From Pseudomonas sp. H1h (GTDB taxonomy: Bacteria > Pseudomonadota > Gammaproteobacteria > Pseudomonadales > Pseudomonadaceae): a stretch of DNA of 64,000 bases. Shown one piece after another: positions 8,566 to 16,732 of the stretch (position 1 is the first letter of the stretch; each line of letters starts with the position of its first letter). The translations under genes were made by a program, and so were the position numbers. Below the pieces are notes generated by a model. That model had not been told where the DNA came from. It ran no database searches and worked only from the letters and a program-made list of their open reading frames with translations. The DNA lies in contig NZ_AYMJ01000001.1 in the NCBI RefSeq assembly GCF_000633255.1, positions 62,001 to 126,000 on the forward strand, written 5' to 3'.

Positions 8566-9123
8566 ATGAAGATTTCACGCGGTATTGCAATGGCTTCGCT
8601 GATGACCCTTGCGGCCAGCCCGGTGTTCGCCGGTTTCAGCCTGGACGATGTGACCAAGGCTGCTGCAAGCATGCAGGGCGGCAACGCCGCCACTGCCGCC
8701 GCGCCGACCTCGGAAACCGCCGGTCTGCTGCAAGCTGTCACCGGTCTGGGGGTTACGCCTCAGCAAGCCGTCGGGGGCACCAGCGCCATGCTTGGCCTGG
8801 CCAAGAACCAATTGAGCAGCACCGATTATTCGCAGTTGGCCAAAGAAGTGCCGGGCATCGACAAACTGTCGGGCGGTAGCGGCAACATGGCGGCATTGAG
8901 CGGCTTGCTGGGCTCGTCGGGCAAGTCAGCCGGTCTGGAAAACGCACTGGGCAACGTCAAGAACACCAGTGACCTGAACAATGCCTTTGGCGCATTGGGC
9001 ATGGACAGCGGCATGGTTGGCCAGTTTGCTCCGGTGCTCCTCAAGTATCTGGGTGATCAAGGCGTCGGCGGCCCGCTGCTGCAAAGCCTGGGCAGCATCT
9101 GGGGCGCCGGCACCGGTAGCTGA
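8566..9123 (+). CDS. Exported DUF2780 family protein
   Basis: This 185-residue protein has a clear Sec signal peptide (MKISRGIAMASLMTLAASPVFAG, cleavage near residue 22) and a low-complexity mature region rich in Gly, Ala, Ser and Leu. The conserved part, TGLGVTPQQAVGGTSAMLGLAKNQL and GQFAPVLLKYLGDQGVGGPLLQ, matches DUF2780 (VcgC/VcgE-like). Function is unknown. It is divergent from the ECF sigma/anti-sigma pair and has an ECF-like promoter, which makes it a candidate target of that sigma. The start has an AAGAGGATG upstream as ribosome site. Its stop lies 1 nt from the convergent stop of the acyltransferase gene. Confidence 0.87.
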   Translation: MKISRGIAMASLMTLAASPVFAGFSLDDVTKAAASMQGGNAATAAAPTSETAGLLQAVTGLGVTPQQAVGGTSAMLGLAKNQLSSTDYSQLAKEVPGIDKLSGGSGNMAALSGLLGSSGKSAGLENALGNVKNTSDLNNAFGALGMDSGMVGQFAPVLLKYLGDQGVGGPLLQSLGSIWGAGTGS

Positions 9124-9124
9124 T

Positions 9125-10012
9125 TCAGGTGCGCTCGCCGCGTAATTCGGCGATGCGCTGATCCTTCTCGGTCCAGAGTTGGTTGACCCAGCTCTGGACC
9201 TTCTCGCGAAACACCGGATCATTCTCGTAGTCGCCCTGCGCCAGCGCCGGGTCGAGTTCGCGGGTCTTGATGTCGATGATCACCCGCGGCACGTTGCCGC
9301 TGATCAAATCCCAGAATCCTGGAATCTTCTGCTGTGGATAAACCACGGTGACATCGAGAATTGCATCCAGTTGTTCACCCATCGCCGCGAGGACAAACGC
9401 CACGCCGCCCGCCTTGGGCTTGAGCAGGTGCTTGAACGGCGACTGCTGCTGCGCGCTTTTCGCTGCGGTGTAGCGGGTGCCTTCCAGATAATTGACCACG
9501 GTCACCGGCTGGCGCTTGAACAACTCGCAGGCCTGTCTGGTGATTTCCAGATCCTTGCCCGCCAGCTCCGGGTGCTTGGCCAGGAACGCCTTGGTGTAGC
9601 GCTTCATGAACGGGTAATCCAGCGCCCACCACGCCAGCCCCAGGAATGGCACCCAGATCAGCTCTTTCTTGAGGAAGAACTTGAAGAACGGCGTGCGCCG
9701 GTTGAGGGCCTGGATCAGCGCCGGAATGTCGACCCACGACTGGTGGTTGCTGACCACCAGATACGAGGTGTCACCGCGCAGGTCTTCGCCGCCGCGAATG
9801 TCCCATTGAGTGGGGATGCACAGGCGAAAGATCAGCTTGTCGATCTCGGCCCAGGTCTCGGCGATCCACATCACCGCCCACGACGCATAATCACGCCAGC
9901 GCCCGGGCGCGACCAGCTTGAGCAGAGCAAAGACCATCAACGGCCCGATCAGGATCAGGGTGTTGAGCAACAGCAGCAGGGTGACGAAACAGCCGGTGAG
10001 CAGGCGGCGCAT
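9125..10012 (-). CDS. Acyltransferase, PlsC family (YihG-like)
   Basis: This probable 1-acyl-sn-glycerol-3-phosphate acyltransferase is about 295 residues from the chosen start (MRRLLTGCFVTLLLLLNTL). It has an N-terminal membrane segment, the NHxxxxD catalytic motif as VVSNHQSWVDIPAL, and a substrate motif VVNYLEGTRYT (EGTR). It acts at the inner membrane in phospholipid synthesis or acyl-chain remodelling. The frame is open further upstream (to 10120), but that part lacks conserved character and the hydrophobic N-terminus begins at the chosen ATG; an ATG at 10045 is an alternative. It converges with the DUF2780 gene, with stops 1 nt apart. Confidence 0.9.
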   Translation of the reverse strand: MRRLLTGCFVTLLLLLNTLILIGPLMVFALLKLVAPGRWRDYASWAVMWIAETWAEIDKLIFRLCIPTQWDIRGGEDLRGDTSYLVVSNHQSWVDIPALIQALNRRTPFFKFFLKKELIWVPFLGLAWWALDYPFMKRYTKAFLAKHPELAGKDLEITRQACELFKRQPVTVVNYLEGTRYTAAKSAQQQSPFKHLLKPKAGGVAFVLAAMGEQLDAILDVTVVYPQQKIPGFWDLISGNVPRVIIDIKTRELDPALAQGDYENDPVFREKVQSWVNQLWTEKDQRIAELRGERT

Positions 10013-10146
10013 AAGCAACTCTATGAAGGCGGATGGGCGCGCCATGATAAGTGGCTTCGGGCGACAGGCCAAATCGGGGGTGACGAATGTTTCACTTTCG
10101 GGCCGGTATGCTTTGCTCAAAAGTTGTGTTGAATGTACTGGCCTCT

Positions 10147-10243
10147 ACGCGAGCAAGCCCGCTCCCACATTGGATCTACTGTGTACATGCTGTCTTCAGC
10201 ACACCACCAATCCCCTGTGGAAGCGGGCTTGCTCGCGAAGGCG
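10147..10243. repeat. Inverted REP pair
   Basis: Facing CGCGAGCAAGCCCGCTCCCAC and GGAAGCGGGCTTGCTCGCG units lie about 50 nt apart in the gap between the acyltransferase and the zinc-protease-like gene. Confidence 0.9.
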
Positions 10244-10322
10244 GACTTGAGGCGAACCAATTGCCCGCCTGCTGTCTAAAATCTCGCGTCTGACGCCCTC
10301 ATTTTTCAAGGAAGCCCTCTAC

Positions 10323-10826
10323 GTGAAATCCCTCCTTGCACTGTTTGCCCTCGTTGCCCTGCCGGTCATGGCCGCCGAGCCGACCCTGTACGGGCGTTAT
10401 GAATACATCGCGCTGCCGGAAATCGGCGGCGAGGTGCTCAAGGCCAAGATGGACACCGGCGCGCTGACCGCCTCGCTGTCGGCCAAGGACATCGAGACCT
10501 TCACCCGCGACGGCGAGAACTGGGTGCGCTTTCGCCTCGGCACCAAGGACGCCAGCAACAAGGTCTATGAACACAAGGTCGCGCGGATCAGCAAGATCAA
10601 GAGCCGCGCAGATGAGGAGGACGACAGCGACGCCACTGAAGTCGCCAAGCGCCCGGTGGTCGATCTGGAACTGTGCCTGGGCAACGTCAAGCGTACCGTC
10701 GAGGTCAACCTGACCGACCGTAGCAACTTCAACTACCCGTTGCTGATCGGCGCCAAGGCCCTGCGCGAGTTCGGCGCGGCCGTGAACCCGGCGCGGCGCT
10801 TTACCGCCGACAAGCCGGACTGCTAA
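10323..10826 (+). CDS. Secreted ATP-dependent zinc protease-like protein (RimB/RloA2, DUF785)
   Basis: This 167-residue protein has a signal peptide (MKSLLALFALVALPVMA) followed by a retropepsin-like DUF785 domain (pfam name 'ATP-dependent zinc protease'). The aspartic-protease-like signature KAKMDTGALTASLSAKDI occupies residues 40-57, and a later VNLTDRSNFNYPLLIGAKAL is conserved in the family. Pfam groups it with RimK-associated proteins; true proteolysis is not established for most members. It ends 68 nt before creB in the same direction, as seen in other pseudomonads. No RimK-like ATP-grasp gene is visible here. Confidence 0.88.
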   Translation: MKSLLALFALVALPVMAAEPTLYGRYEYIALPEIGGEVLKAKMDTGALTASLSAKDIETFTRDGENWVRFRLGTKDASNKVYEHKVARISKIKSRADEEDDSDATEVAKRPVVDLELCLGNVKRTVEVNLTDRSNFNYPLLIGAKALREFGAAVNPARRFTADKPDC

Positions 10827-10894
10827 GTGGTCTCATTGACGTAACGTCGGGCTTGGGGCACCGTTCCCGCACTTTACCCATGGGCTCGGATGCC

Positions 10895-11575
10895 ATGCCT
10901 CATATCCTGATTGTCGAAGACGAAGCGGCGATTGCCGACACGCTGATTTTTGCCCTGCAGGGCGAGGGGTTCACCACCACGTGGCTGAGCCTCGGCGCGG
11001 CGGCGCTGGAGCATCAACGGCAGACGCCGGCCGATCTGATCATTCTCGATATCGGTCTGCCGGACATCAGCGGTTTCGAAACCTGCAAACAGCTGCGGCG
11101 CTTCAGCGAAGTGCCGGTGCTGTTCCTCAGTGCCCGGGACGCCGAGATCGACCGCGTGGTGGGGCTGGAGATCGGTGCCGACGATTACGTGGTCAAGCCG
11201 TTCAGCCCACGGGAAGTCGCGGCGCGGGTCCGGGCGATTCTCAAGCGCATGGCGCCGCGTCCTGCGGTGGAGGCCACTTCGGCGGTGTTTCGCATCGATC
11301 CCGAGCGTGTGCTGATCAGCTATCGGGGGCAGCCACTGAGCCTGACCCGCCACGAATTCCGTCTGTTGCAGTGCCTGCTCGAACAACCGCAGCGAGTGTT
11401 CAGCCGCGAGCAGTTGCTCGATGCGCTGGGCGTGGCGGCGGACGCCGGTTACGAGCGCAGCATCGACAGCCATATCAAAAGCGTGCGCGCCAAACTGCGT
11501 CTGGTGCGTGCCGACGCCGAGCCGATCCAGACCCATCGCGGCCTCGGTTACAGCTACAGCCCGGGGCACAGCTGA
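10895..11575 (+). CDS. creB: Two-component response regulator CreB
   Basis: This OmpR-family regulator (226 residues) has an N-terminal REC domain starting PHILIVEDEAAIADTLI, phospho-acceptor Asp in IILDIGLPDISGF, conserved Lys in YVVKPFSPRE, and a C-terminal winged helix. It is followed directly by creC (overlapping TGATG), and creD lies further on, supporting the CreBC assignment; CreBC controls envelope and beta-lactam-related responses in pseudomonads. An upstream TTG (10853) would add 14 residues, but the ATG at 10895 places the REC domain at the N-terminus as usual. Confidence 0.93.
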   Translation: MPHILIVEDEAAIADTLIFALQGEGFTTTWLSLGAAALEHQRQTPADLIILDIGLPDISGFETCKQLRRFSEVPVLFLSARDAEIDRVVGLEIGADDYVVKPFSPREVAARVRAILKRMAPRPAVEATSAVFRIDPERVLISYRGQPLSLTRHEFRLLQCLLEQPQRVFSREQLLDALGVAADAGYERSIDSHIKSVRAKLRLVRADAEPIQTHRGLGYSYSPGHS

Positions 11576-12993
11576 TGTCGCTGGGGCTGCGGATTTTTCT
11601 GGTGTATGTGCTGTTTGTCGGCCTGACTGGTTACTTCGTGCTCAATACGGTGATGGAGGAAATCCGCCCCGGTGTGCGCCAGTCCACCGAAGAAACCCTG
11701 GTCGACACGGCCAATCTGATGGCGGAAATCCTGCGTGATGATTTCAAGGCCGGGACGCTCAGCGAGAACCGCTGGCCCGAATTGCTGCGTGCCTATGGCG
11801 AGCGTCAGCCGCAGGCGACGATCTGGGGCTTGCCGAAAAACCAGGTCAACCACCGCATCTACGTCACCGATGCCAACGGTATTGTGGTGCTGGATTCCAG
11901 CGGGGTGGCGGTCGGTCAGGATTATTCGCGCTGGAACGACGTCTACCTGACCTTGCGTGGCGAGTACGGTGCGCGGTCGAGCCGCAGCGATCCCAACGAT
12001 GCGAACTCTTCGGTAATGCACGTCGGCGCGCCGATTCGCGATAACGGCAAAATCATCGGCGTGGTCACCGTGGCCAAGCCCAACAGCTCATTGCAGCCTT
12101 ATGTCGATCGTACCGAGCGGCGCTTGCTGTTCTATGGCGCCGGGCTGATCGGCCTGGGTTTGCTGTTCGGCGCCTTGTTGTCATGGTGGCTGAGTCGCGC
12201 GCTGCACCGCTTGACCGGGTACGCCCAGGCCGTGAGTGAGGGGCGTCGGGTCGAGGTGCCGCATTACCGTGGCGGTGAGCTGGAACAACTGGCCACGGCG
12301 GTGGAGCAGATGCGCACCCAGCTGGAGGGCAAGGCTTACGTGGAACGCTACGTGCACACCCTGACCCATGAATTGAAAAGTCCGCTGGCGGCGATTCGCG
12401 GTGCGGCAGAGTTGCTGCAGGGTGACATGCCCCCCATCCAGCGCCTGCGCTTTGTCGGCAACATCGACAGTGAAAGCGCGCGGATGCAGCAGTTGATCGA
12501 GCGGCTGCTGAACCTGGCGCAGGTGGAGCAGCGTCAGGGGCTGGAGGAGCGGGTAGCGGTGCCGCTGGCAGCGTTGCTCGACGAATTGGTGCGGGCGCAG
12601 GCAGCGCGAATCGAAGGTCGACGGCTCAAGATCGAGCAGACAATTGCACCGGATCTGTTGCTGATCGGCGAGCCGTTTCTGCTGCGTCAGGCGCTGGGCA
12701 ATCTGCTGGAGAATGCGCTCGATTTCACCCCGATTTCAGGGAGGCTGCGCTTGAGTGCCGAACGTGTCGGGGAGCAGGTCGAGTTCCACCTGTTCAATGA
12801 GGCTGCGCCGATTCCCGAGTACGCTTTACCGCGTTTGTGTGAGCGCTTCTACTCGTTGCCGCGCCCGGACAGCGGCCGCAAAAGCACCGGGCTGGGGCTG
12901 AACTTTGTCGCAGAAGTCGCCCAATTACATGGCGGTCAGCTGTCGATCAGCAACGTTTCGGGCGGAGTACTGGTGGTGCTGAGCCTGCCCTGA
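11575..12993 (+). CDS. creC: Two-component sensor histidine kinase CreC
   Basis: This 472-residue membrane kinase starts at the ATG overlapping the creB stop. It has TM1 (residues 3-21), a periplasmic sensing domain with NHRIYVTDANGIVVLDSSG, TM2 near 180-205, a HAMP-like linker, the phospho-acceptor histidine in YVHTLTHELKSPLAAIRGA, and an ATPase domain with LLENALDFTP (N box) and GRKSTGLGLNFVAEV (G box). The CreB-CreC-CreD gene set and the domain order support CreC over other kinases. A 10-bp hairpin overlaps its stop codon region. Confidence 0.94.
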   Translation: MSLGLRIFLVYVLFVGLTGYFVLNTVMEEIRPGVRQSTEETLVDTANLMAEILRDDFKAGTLSENRWPELLRAYGERQPQATIWGLPKNQVNHRIYVTDANGIVVLDSSGVAVGQDYSRWNDVYLTLRGEYGARSSRSDPNDANSSVMHVGAPIRDNGKIIGVVTVAKPNSSLQPYVDRTERRLLFYGAGLIGLGLLFGALLSWWLSRALHRLTGYAQAVSEGRRVEVPHYRGGELEQLATAVEQMRTQLEGKAYVERYVHTLTHELKSPLAAIRGAAELLQGDMPPIQRLRFVGNIDSESARMQQLIERLLNLAQVEQRQGLEERVAVPLAALLDELVRAQAARIEGRRLKIEQTIAPDLLLIGEPFLLRQALGNLLENALDFTPISGRLRLSAERVGEQVEFHLFNEAAPIPEYALPRLCERFYSLPRPDSGRKSTGLGLNFVAEVAQLHGGQLSISNVSGGVLVVLSLP

Positions 12994-13011
12994 TGCGTCG
13001 CGGGCAGGCTC
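12981..13011. terminator. Hairpin between convergent creC and acyltransferase genes
   Basis: GAGCCTGCCC (12981-12990) and GGGCAGGCTC (13002-13011) make a perfect 10-bp stem that spans the creC stop codon. No T run follows, so its role as a terminator is uncertain. Confidence 0.4.
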
Positions 13012-13021
13012 AAGCACAAGC

Positions 13022-14032
13022 TCAGGGTTGAGACGATACCGACTCAGTACGCGGGCGCTTCGCCCGATGGGCAAAACGCAATGCCGGTTGCTCGACCAGG
13101 CGCCAGGAGACGATAGCCAGAGCGATCACGATCAGCGCAGATACGAGCATGGACGGTACGAAGGTCAGGGATGTCTTGTTGATGACCAGTTGCTGTACCG
13201 GGAATGCATAAAGATAAATCCCGTAAGAAATATCAAAGCGACCCCGGATACTTTTGTCGACGTAAAGCAGGCCCAGGCTCAGGGTGGCGAGGCAACATCC
13301 CAACGTGGCAAGCACTGCGGCCAATGGGGTGCCGACGCTGAGGTAAATCAATCCGAGGCTCACCGCCAGCGTGATCGCCAGGATGCGGCGATCGCTGAAA
13401 TGCTGTTTGTGAAAGGCAATCACCGAGCCGGCAAAAAAGGCGATGCCGGCACTGCTGTATGTCGCCAGTTTTTGTGCCTGCGCGCCGGATACTTCATTGC
13501 CCAGGATATAGGTTGCCAAGGCAAACACCGCCAGCAGAATCCACGGCACCAGCGCTTTTCGATACAGGCCGAGAGCGGCCGCCAGCAGCAGGTAAAAGCC
13601 GAATTCGATCTTCAATGTCCAGAGACTGCCGTTGAAGGACTCGCTGAAAATAAAGCCATTGGTAATGGGTTCGATATTGGCTCGACCGAAAACCGAGATA
13701 CGCAGAAAGTCGATCGCGGCATCTGAGCCGGTGACATAACCCTCGGCAAACAGGGCGCCGGCGATGTAAGTCATCGCGAACGCGCAGAGGATCAATGCCG
13801 GAAATATGCGGGCCACGCGTTTGGTCAGATAGTCGGTAAAGCTTGCGCAGTTGACGAAGCTGCGGGTAATCAGCAGGCCGGAGATCGCAAAGAACGCAGT
13901 CACGGCGATTCCCCCCAGTGAGCTGAAGCCGGCAATGCCTGGCTCCGGCAGTCCCCAGAGCGCAAAGTGATGACTTACCAGCACCATGAGTGCTGCAAAG
14001 TGCCTGATCAAATCAAAAGAGTTGTTACGCAA
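13022..14032 (-). CDS. Membrane acyltransferase, acyltransferase-3 (OafA/YrhL) family
   Basis: This integral membrane protein (about 336 residues) has roughly ten hydrophobic segments and the family N-terminal signature NSFDLIRHFAALMVLVSHHF, with the conserved RHFAAL and histidines; LLITRSF and TLKIEFGFYLLL follow. Such enzymes O-acylate surface polysaccharides or lipids. The TTG at 14032 is chosen because AAGGA lies 7 nt upstream and the conserved region starts there; the longer open frame (to 14302) runs into creD and has no family character. The gene sits in reverse orientation between creC and creD, splitting that set, which suggests a local insertion. Substrate is unknown. Confidence 0.88.
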   Translation of the reverse strand: MRNNSFDLIRHFAALMVLVSHHFALWGLPEPGIAGFSSLGGIAVTAFFAISGLLITRSFVNCASFTDYLTKRVARIFPALILCAFAMTYIAGALFAEGYVTGSDAAIDFLRISVFGRANIEPITNGFIFSESFNGSLWTLKIEFGFYLLLAAALGLYRKALVPWILLAVFALATYILGNEVSGAQAQKLATYSSAGIAFFAGSVIAFHKQHFSDRRILAITLAVSLGLIYLSVGTPLAAVLATLGCCLATLSLGLLYVDKSIRGRFDISYGIYLYAFPVQQLVINKTSLTFVPSMLVSALIVIALAIVSWRLVEQPALRFAHRAKRPRTESVSSQP

Positions 14033-14171
14033 CGTACTGTCCTTATCTTCAACATTGCCGGATTTGTGAGGAAGCGTTGTACAGGTATTTCCACACAAAA
14101 CCCACACGACCTCCATATCAGGAACACACAACGCTCTCAGACTCGCTCCATTCCAACAAGGGAGCGTTCTC

Positions 14172-15542
14172 ATGAATCGAAGTCTGACCATAAAACTGGG
14201 GGCCATTGCCCTGCTGATCCTGCTGTTGCTGATACCACTGCTGATGATCGACGGCATCATCGACGACCGCCAGCAATTGCGCGACGGCGTGCTGGAAGAC
14301 ATCGCCCGCAGTTCCAGCTACAGCCAGCAACTGAGCGGGCCGGTCATGGTGGTGCCGTATCGCAAGGTAGTGCGCACCTGGAAGACCAACGAGAAAAACA
14401 ATCAGCGCTATCAAGAACTCGGCGAAGAGCGTGGGCGGTTGTACTTCTTGCCGGAGCGCTTCGAGCTCGACGGCCAGGTGCAGACCGAGCTGCGCAATCG
14501 CGGTATTTACGAGGCGCGGTTGTTCCATGCCGACAATCGCATCACCGGGCATTTCTCGTTGCCGGCGCAGTTGGGCATCAAGGAAGACTTTGCCGATTAC
14601 CAGTTTGATGCGCCGTTTCTGGCGGTGGGCATCAGCGACATTCGCGGCATCGAAAATGCGCTGAAACTGGAGCTCGACGGCCAGCGCCTGGACTTTGTGC
14701 CCGGCACCCAGGTGGGATGGCTCGGCGAAGGTGTGCGAGTCACGCTGCCGATACTGGATACCAGCAAAACCACGGAGTTGGGCTTCGGTTTCGATTTGCG
14801 TCTGCAAGGCACCGGTACGTTGCAAGTATTGCCGGTGGGCAAGACCAGCCACGTCAGTCTTGCCGCCAACTGGCCGCACCCCAGTTTCATCGGCAACTTC
14901 CTGCCAGCCAAGCGCGAGATCAGTGATCAGGGTTTCAGCGCCGATTGGCAGACCTCGTTTTTCTCCACCAACCTGCAGGAAGCCATGAACCGTTGCGTGA
15001 TGGGCAAGGACTGTGAGGCGTTCAGCGGGCGTAGCTTTGGTGTGAGCTTCATCGACCCGGTGGATCAGTATCTGAAGAGTGATCGGGCGATCAAATATGC
15101 GCTGCTGTTCATCGTCCTGACGTTCGCCGGTTTCTTCCTGTTCGAAGTGCTCAAGAGCCTTGCGGTGCACCCGGTGCAATACGCGCTGGTCGGGGTCGCG
15201 CTGGCGTTCTTCTATCTGTTGCTGCTGTCATTGTCGGAACACATCGGCTTTGCCCTGGCGTATCTGCTGTCAGCCAGTGGCTGTGTGTTGCTGATCGGGT
15301 TTTACGTGTGCCACGTGCTGCACAGCGTGCGCCACGGTTTGAGTTTTTCTGCCGGATTGGCGGCGTTGTATGGCCTGCTGTATGGGCTACTGAGCGCTGA
15401 GGATTACGCGCTGCTGATGGGTTCGTTGCTGCTGTTCGGTTTGCTCGGGGTGTTCATGGTGCTGACGCGCAAACTCGACTGGTACGGGATCGGACAGAAA
15501 TCGGCCAAACCACTGGAGTTTGATGTGGGGGCGATGCAATGA
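14172..15542 (+). CDS. creD: Inner membrane protein CreD
   Basis: This 456-residue CreD-family protein has an N-terminal membrane segment (KLGAIALLILLLLIPLLMI), a large periplasmic domain (residues 35-300), and a C-terminal cluster of about six TM segments (from YALLFIVLTFAGFFLFEVL). In other bacteria creD is the main CreBC target and influences envelope integrity and beta-lactam response. The start has GGGAG upstream. I did not find a convincing cre tag (TTCAC-N6-TTCAC) in its short upstream region, and an acyltransferase gene separates it from creC. Confidence 0.94.
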   Translation: MNRSLTIKLGAIALLILLLLIPLLMIDGIIDDRQQLRDGVLEDIARSSSYSQQLSGPVMVVPYRKVVRTWKTNEKNNQRYQELGEERGRLYFLPERFELDGQVQTELRNRGIYEARLFHADNRITGHFSLPAQLGIKEDFADYQFDAPFLAVGISDIRGIENALKLELDGQRLDFVPGTQVGWLGEGVRVTLPILDTSKTTELGFGFDLRLQGTGTLQVLPVGKTSHVSLAANWPHPSFIGNFLPAKREISDQGFSADWQTSFFSTNLQEAMNRCVMGKDCEAFSGRSFGVSFIDPVDQYLKSDRAIKYALLFIVLTFAGFFLFEVLKSLAVHPVQYALVGVALAFFYLLLLSLSEHIGFALAYLLSASGCVLLIGFYVCHVLHSVRHGLSFSAGLAALYGLLYGLLSAEDYALLMGSLLLFGLLGVFMVLTRKLDWYGIGQKSAKPLEFDVGAMQ

Positions 15543-15633
15543 GCGGGTCGTTGGGTCTGCGCGAGGATCAGCGCTGGAAGGATGAGTTGGTGACGCGGAT
15601 TATCGGGTTTCTGCCTGTAGAAGCGAGTGAGTG

Positions 15634-15727
15634 CATTCGCGAGCAAGCCCGCTCCCACAGGAATTGTGCCGGGTCAGATTTCTCTGTCATACATAAAAAT
15701 GTGGGAACGGGATTGCTCGTGAAGGGG
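15634..15727. repeat. Inverted REP pair
   Basis: CGCGAGCAAGCCCGCTCCCAC faces a degenerate GTGGGAACGGGATTGCTCGTG unit across about 45 nt, between creD and the GST gene. Confidence 0.85.
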
Positions 15728-15747
15728 CCAGAACTGGCGCCGCCGAT

Positions 15748-16377
15748 TTAAGGCTTGGGCATTGTGGCGACCATGGACGGCCGCTGGCTCACTTCGAAAT
15801 ACCAGTTGGCCAATTGCGGATTGGCGGTGCGCCAGTCCAGGTCCGGATGCCGCAGATCGATGTATCCCAACGCGCAGGCCACGCTGATCGCCGCCACATC
15901 GAAATGGCTGGTCAGCTCGGCGATGGCGTCGCTTTCCAGAAAGGCCAGGGCGCGACGGATCTTGTCGCGCTGGGCATCGAGCCATTCGTCCCAGTGTTTT
16001 TCCGGGGCGCGCAGCACCAGTTCGTAGCGCACCGCTACCGAGGCGTCCATGATCCCGTCGGCCATCGAGGCCAGGGTCAGGCGCCGCCAGCGGGCCGAGC
16101 CTTCGCGGGGGATCAGCGGATTGCCGACGTGCTGCTGGTCGAGGTATTCGAGGATCACGCGGCTGTCATGGATGACGCTGCCATCGGCCAGGCGCAAGGC
16201 CGGGATCTTGCCCAGCGGGTTGTCGGCGTTGAGCGCCGGATCCGGACTGACCGGGCTGAGCACACAATCTTGCAGGGCGACGCGATCCTGCTGGCCGGTC
16301 TCGTGTAACAGCACCATCACTTTGCGCACGAACGGGGAGAGCGTGTTGTGAAACAGGGTCATGCTGGGGGCGGACAT
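15748..16377 (-). CDS. Glutathione S-transferase family protein
   Basis: This 209-residue protein has a thioredoxin-like N-terminal domain (MTLFHNTLSPFVRKVMVLLHE, with the active-site region at NTLSPFVRK), the conserved cis-Pro segment NPLGKIPALRLADGSVIHDSRVI, and an alpha-helical C-terminal domain. It is a cytosolic GST-like enzyme of unknown substrate. The ATG at 16377 is chosen for its GAGG 6 nt upstream; an ATG at 16362 would begin exactly at the fold. It is flanked by REP pairs and has no obvious functional partner. Confidence 0.92.
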   Translation of the reverse strand: MSAPSMTLFHNTLSPFVRKVMVLLHETGQQDRVALQDCVLSPVSPDPALNADNPLGKIPALRLADGSVIHDSRVILEYLDQQHVGNPLIPREGSARWRRLTLASMADGIMDASVAVRYELVLRAPEKHWDEWLDAQRDKIRRALAFLESDAIAELTSHFDVAAISVACALGYIDLRHPDLDWRTANPQLANWYFEVSQRPSMVATMPKP

Positions 16378-16470
16378 TGGCAAACCTCGGTGGTCATCGA
16401 AGAGCAGGAGGTTAGCCTAGTCAGATACAGGGCGGCTGGCGAGGGATTTGGTGGTGTTCATCAGGCCGCC

Positions 16471-16543
16471 TTCGCGAGCAGGCTCGCTCCCACAGGGATT
16501 TGTGAACGGACCCAATCCAATGTGGGTGCGAGCCTGTCAGGCA
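16471..16543. repeat. Inverted REP pair, one half degenerate
   Basis: TTCGCGAGCAGGCTCGCTCCCAC faces a weaker GTGGGTGCGAGCCTGTCAGGC unit just downstream of the small coupled membrane ORF. Confidence 0.8.
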
Positions 16544-16552
16544 AAACAGAAA

Positions 16553-16732
16553 TCACCCGCGCCGCAACAAGCCTCTTATGGCCAGAAATGCCGGGACACC
16601 CAACCCGATCCAGCTCAACGCGTCCCAGATTCCGTCCCCCAGCAGCGCCGAAAACAAACCCGCTGCACTCAACAGCGCAATCACCAGCGGTGTACTGAAG
16701 ACCTTCCAGAAATTCGACTGACGCGGCTTCAT
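16553..16732 (-). CDS. Small membrane protein coupled to the PepSY gene
   Basis: This 59-residue ORF starts MKPRQSNFWKVFSTPLVIAL and ends FLAIRGLLRRG. It has two hydrophobic stretches (about residues 13-32 and 37-55) and basic ends, the pattern of a small two-pass membrane protein. Its ATG overlaps the PepSY stop as ATGA (16729-16732), so it is probably translated by coupling. I do not recognise a named family. Its position at the end of an iron-uptake operon suggests it accompanies the PepSY membrane protein. Confidence 0.75.
   Translation of the reverse strand: MKPRQSNFWKVFSTPLVIALLSAAGLFSALLGDGIWDALSWIGLGVPAFLAIRGLLRRG

Noticed and set aside
10981..12993. 670-codon frame that starts inside creB
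   Set aside because: Only its last 472 codons (from 11575) are creC. The upstream part is an out-of-frame reading of creB.
14090..14171. Possible cre tag (TTCAC-N6-TTCAC) before creD
   Set aside because: Only loose CCACAC repeats are seen; no pair of TTCAC at 6-nt spacing was found on either strand.
15539..15751. Short ORF overlapping the creD stop and running into a REP
   Set aside because: About 30 residues (MSGSLGLREDQRWKDELVTR...) then REP-encoded sequence. It could be the remnant of a gene, but there is no family and no clear ribosome site.
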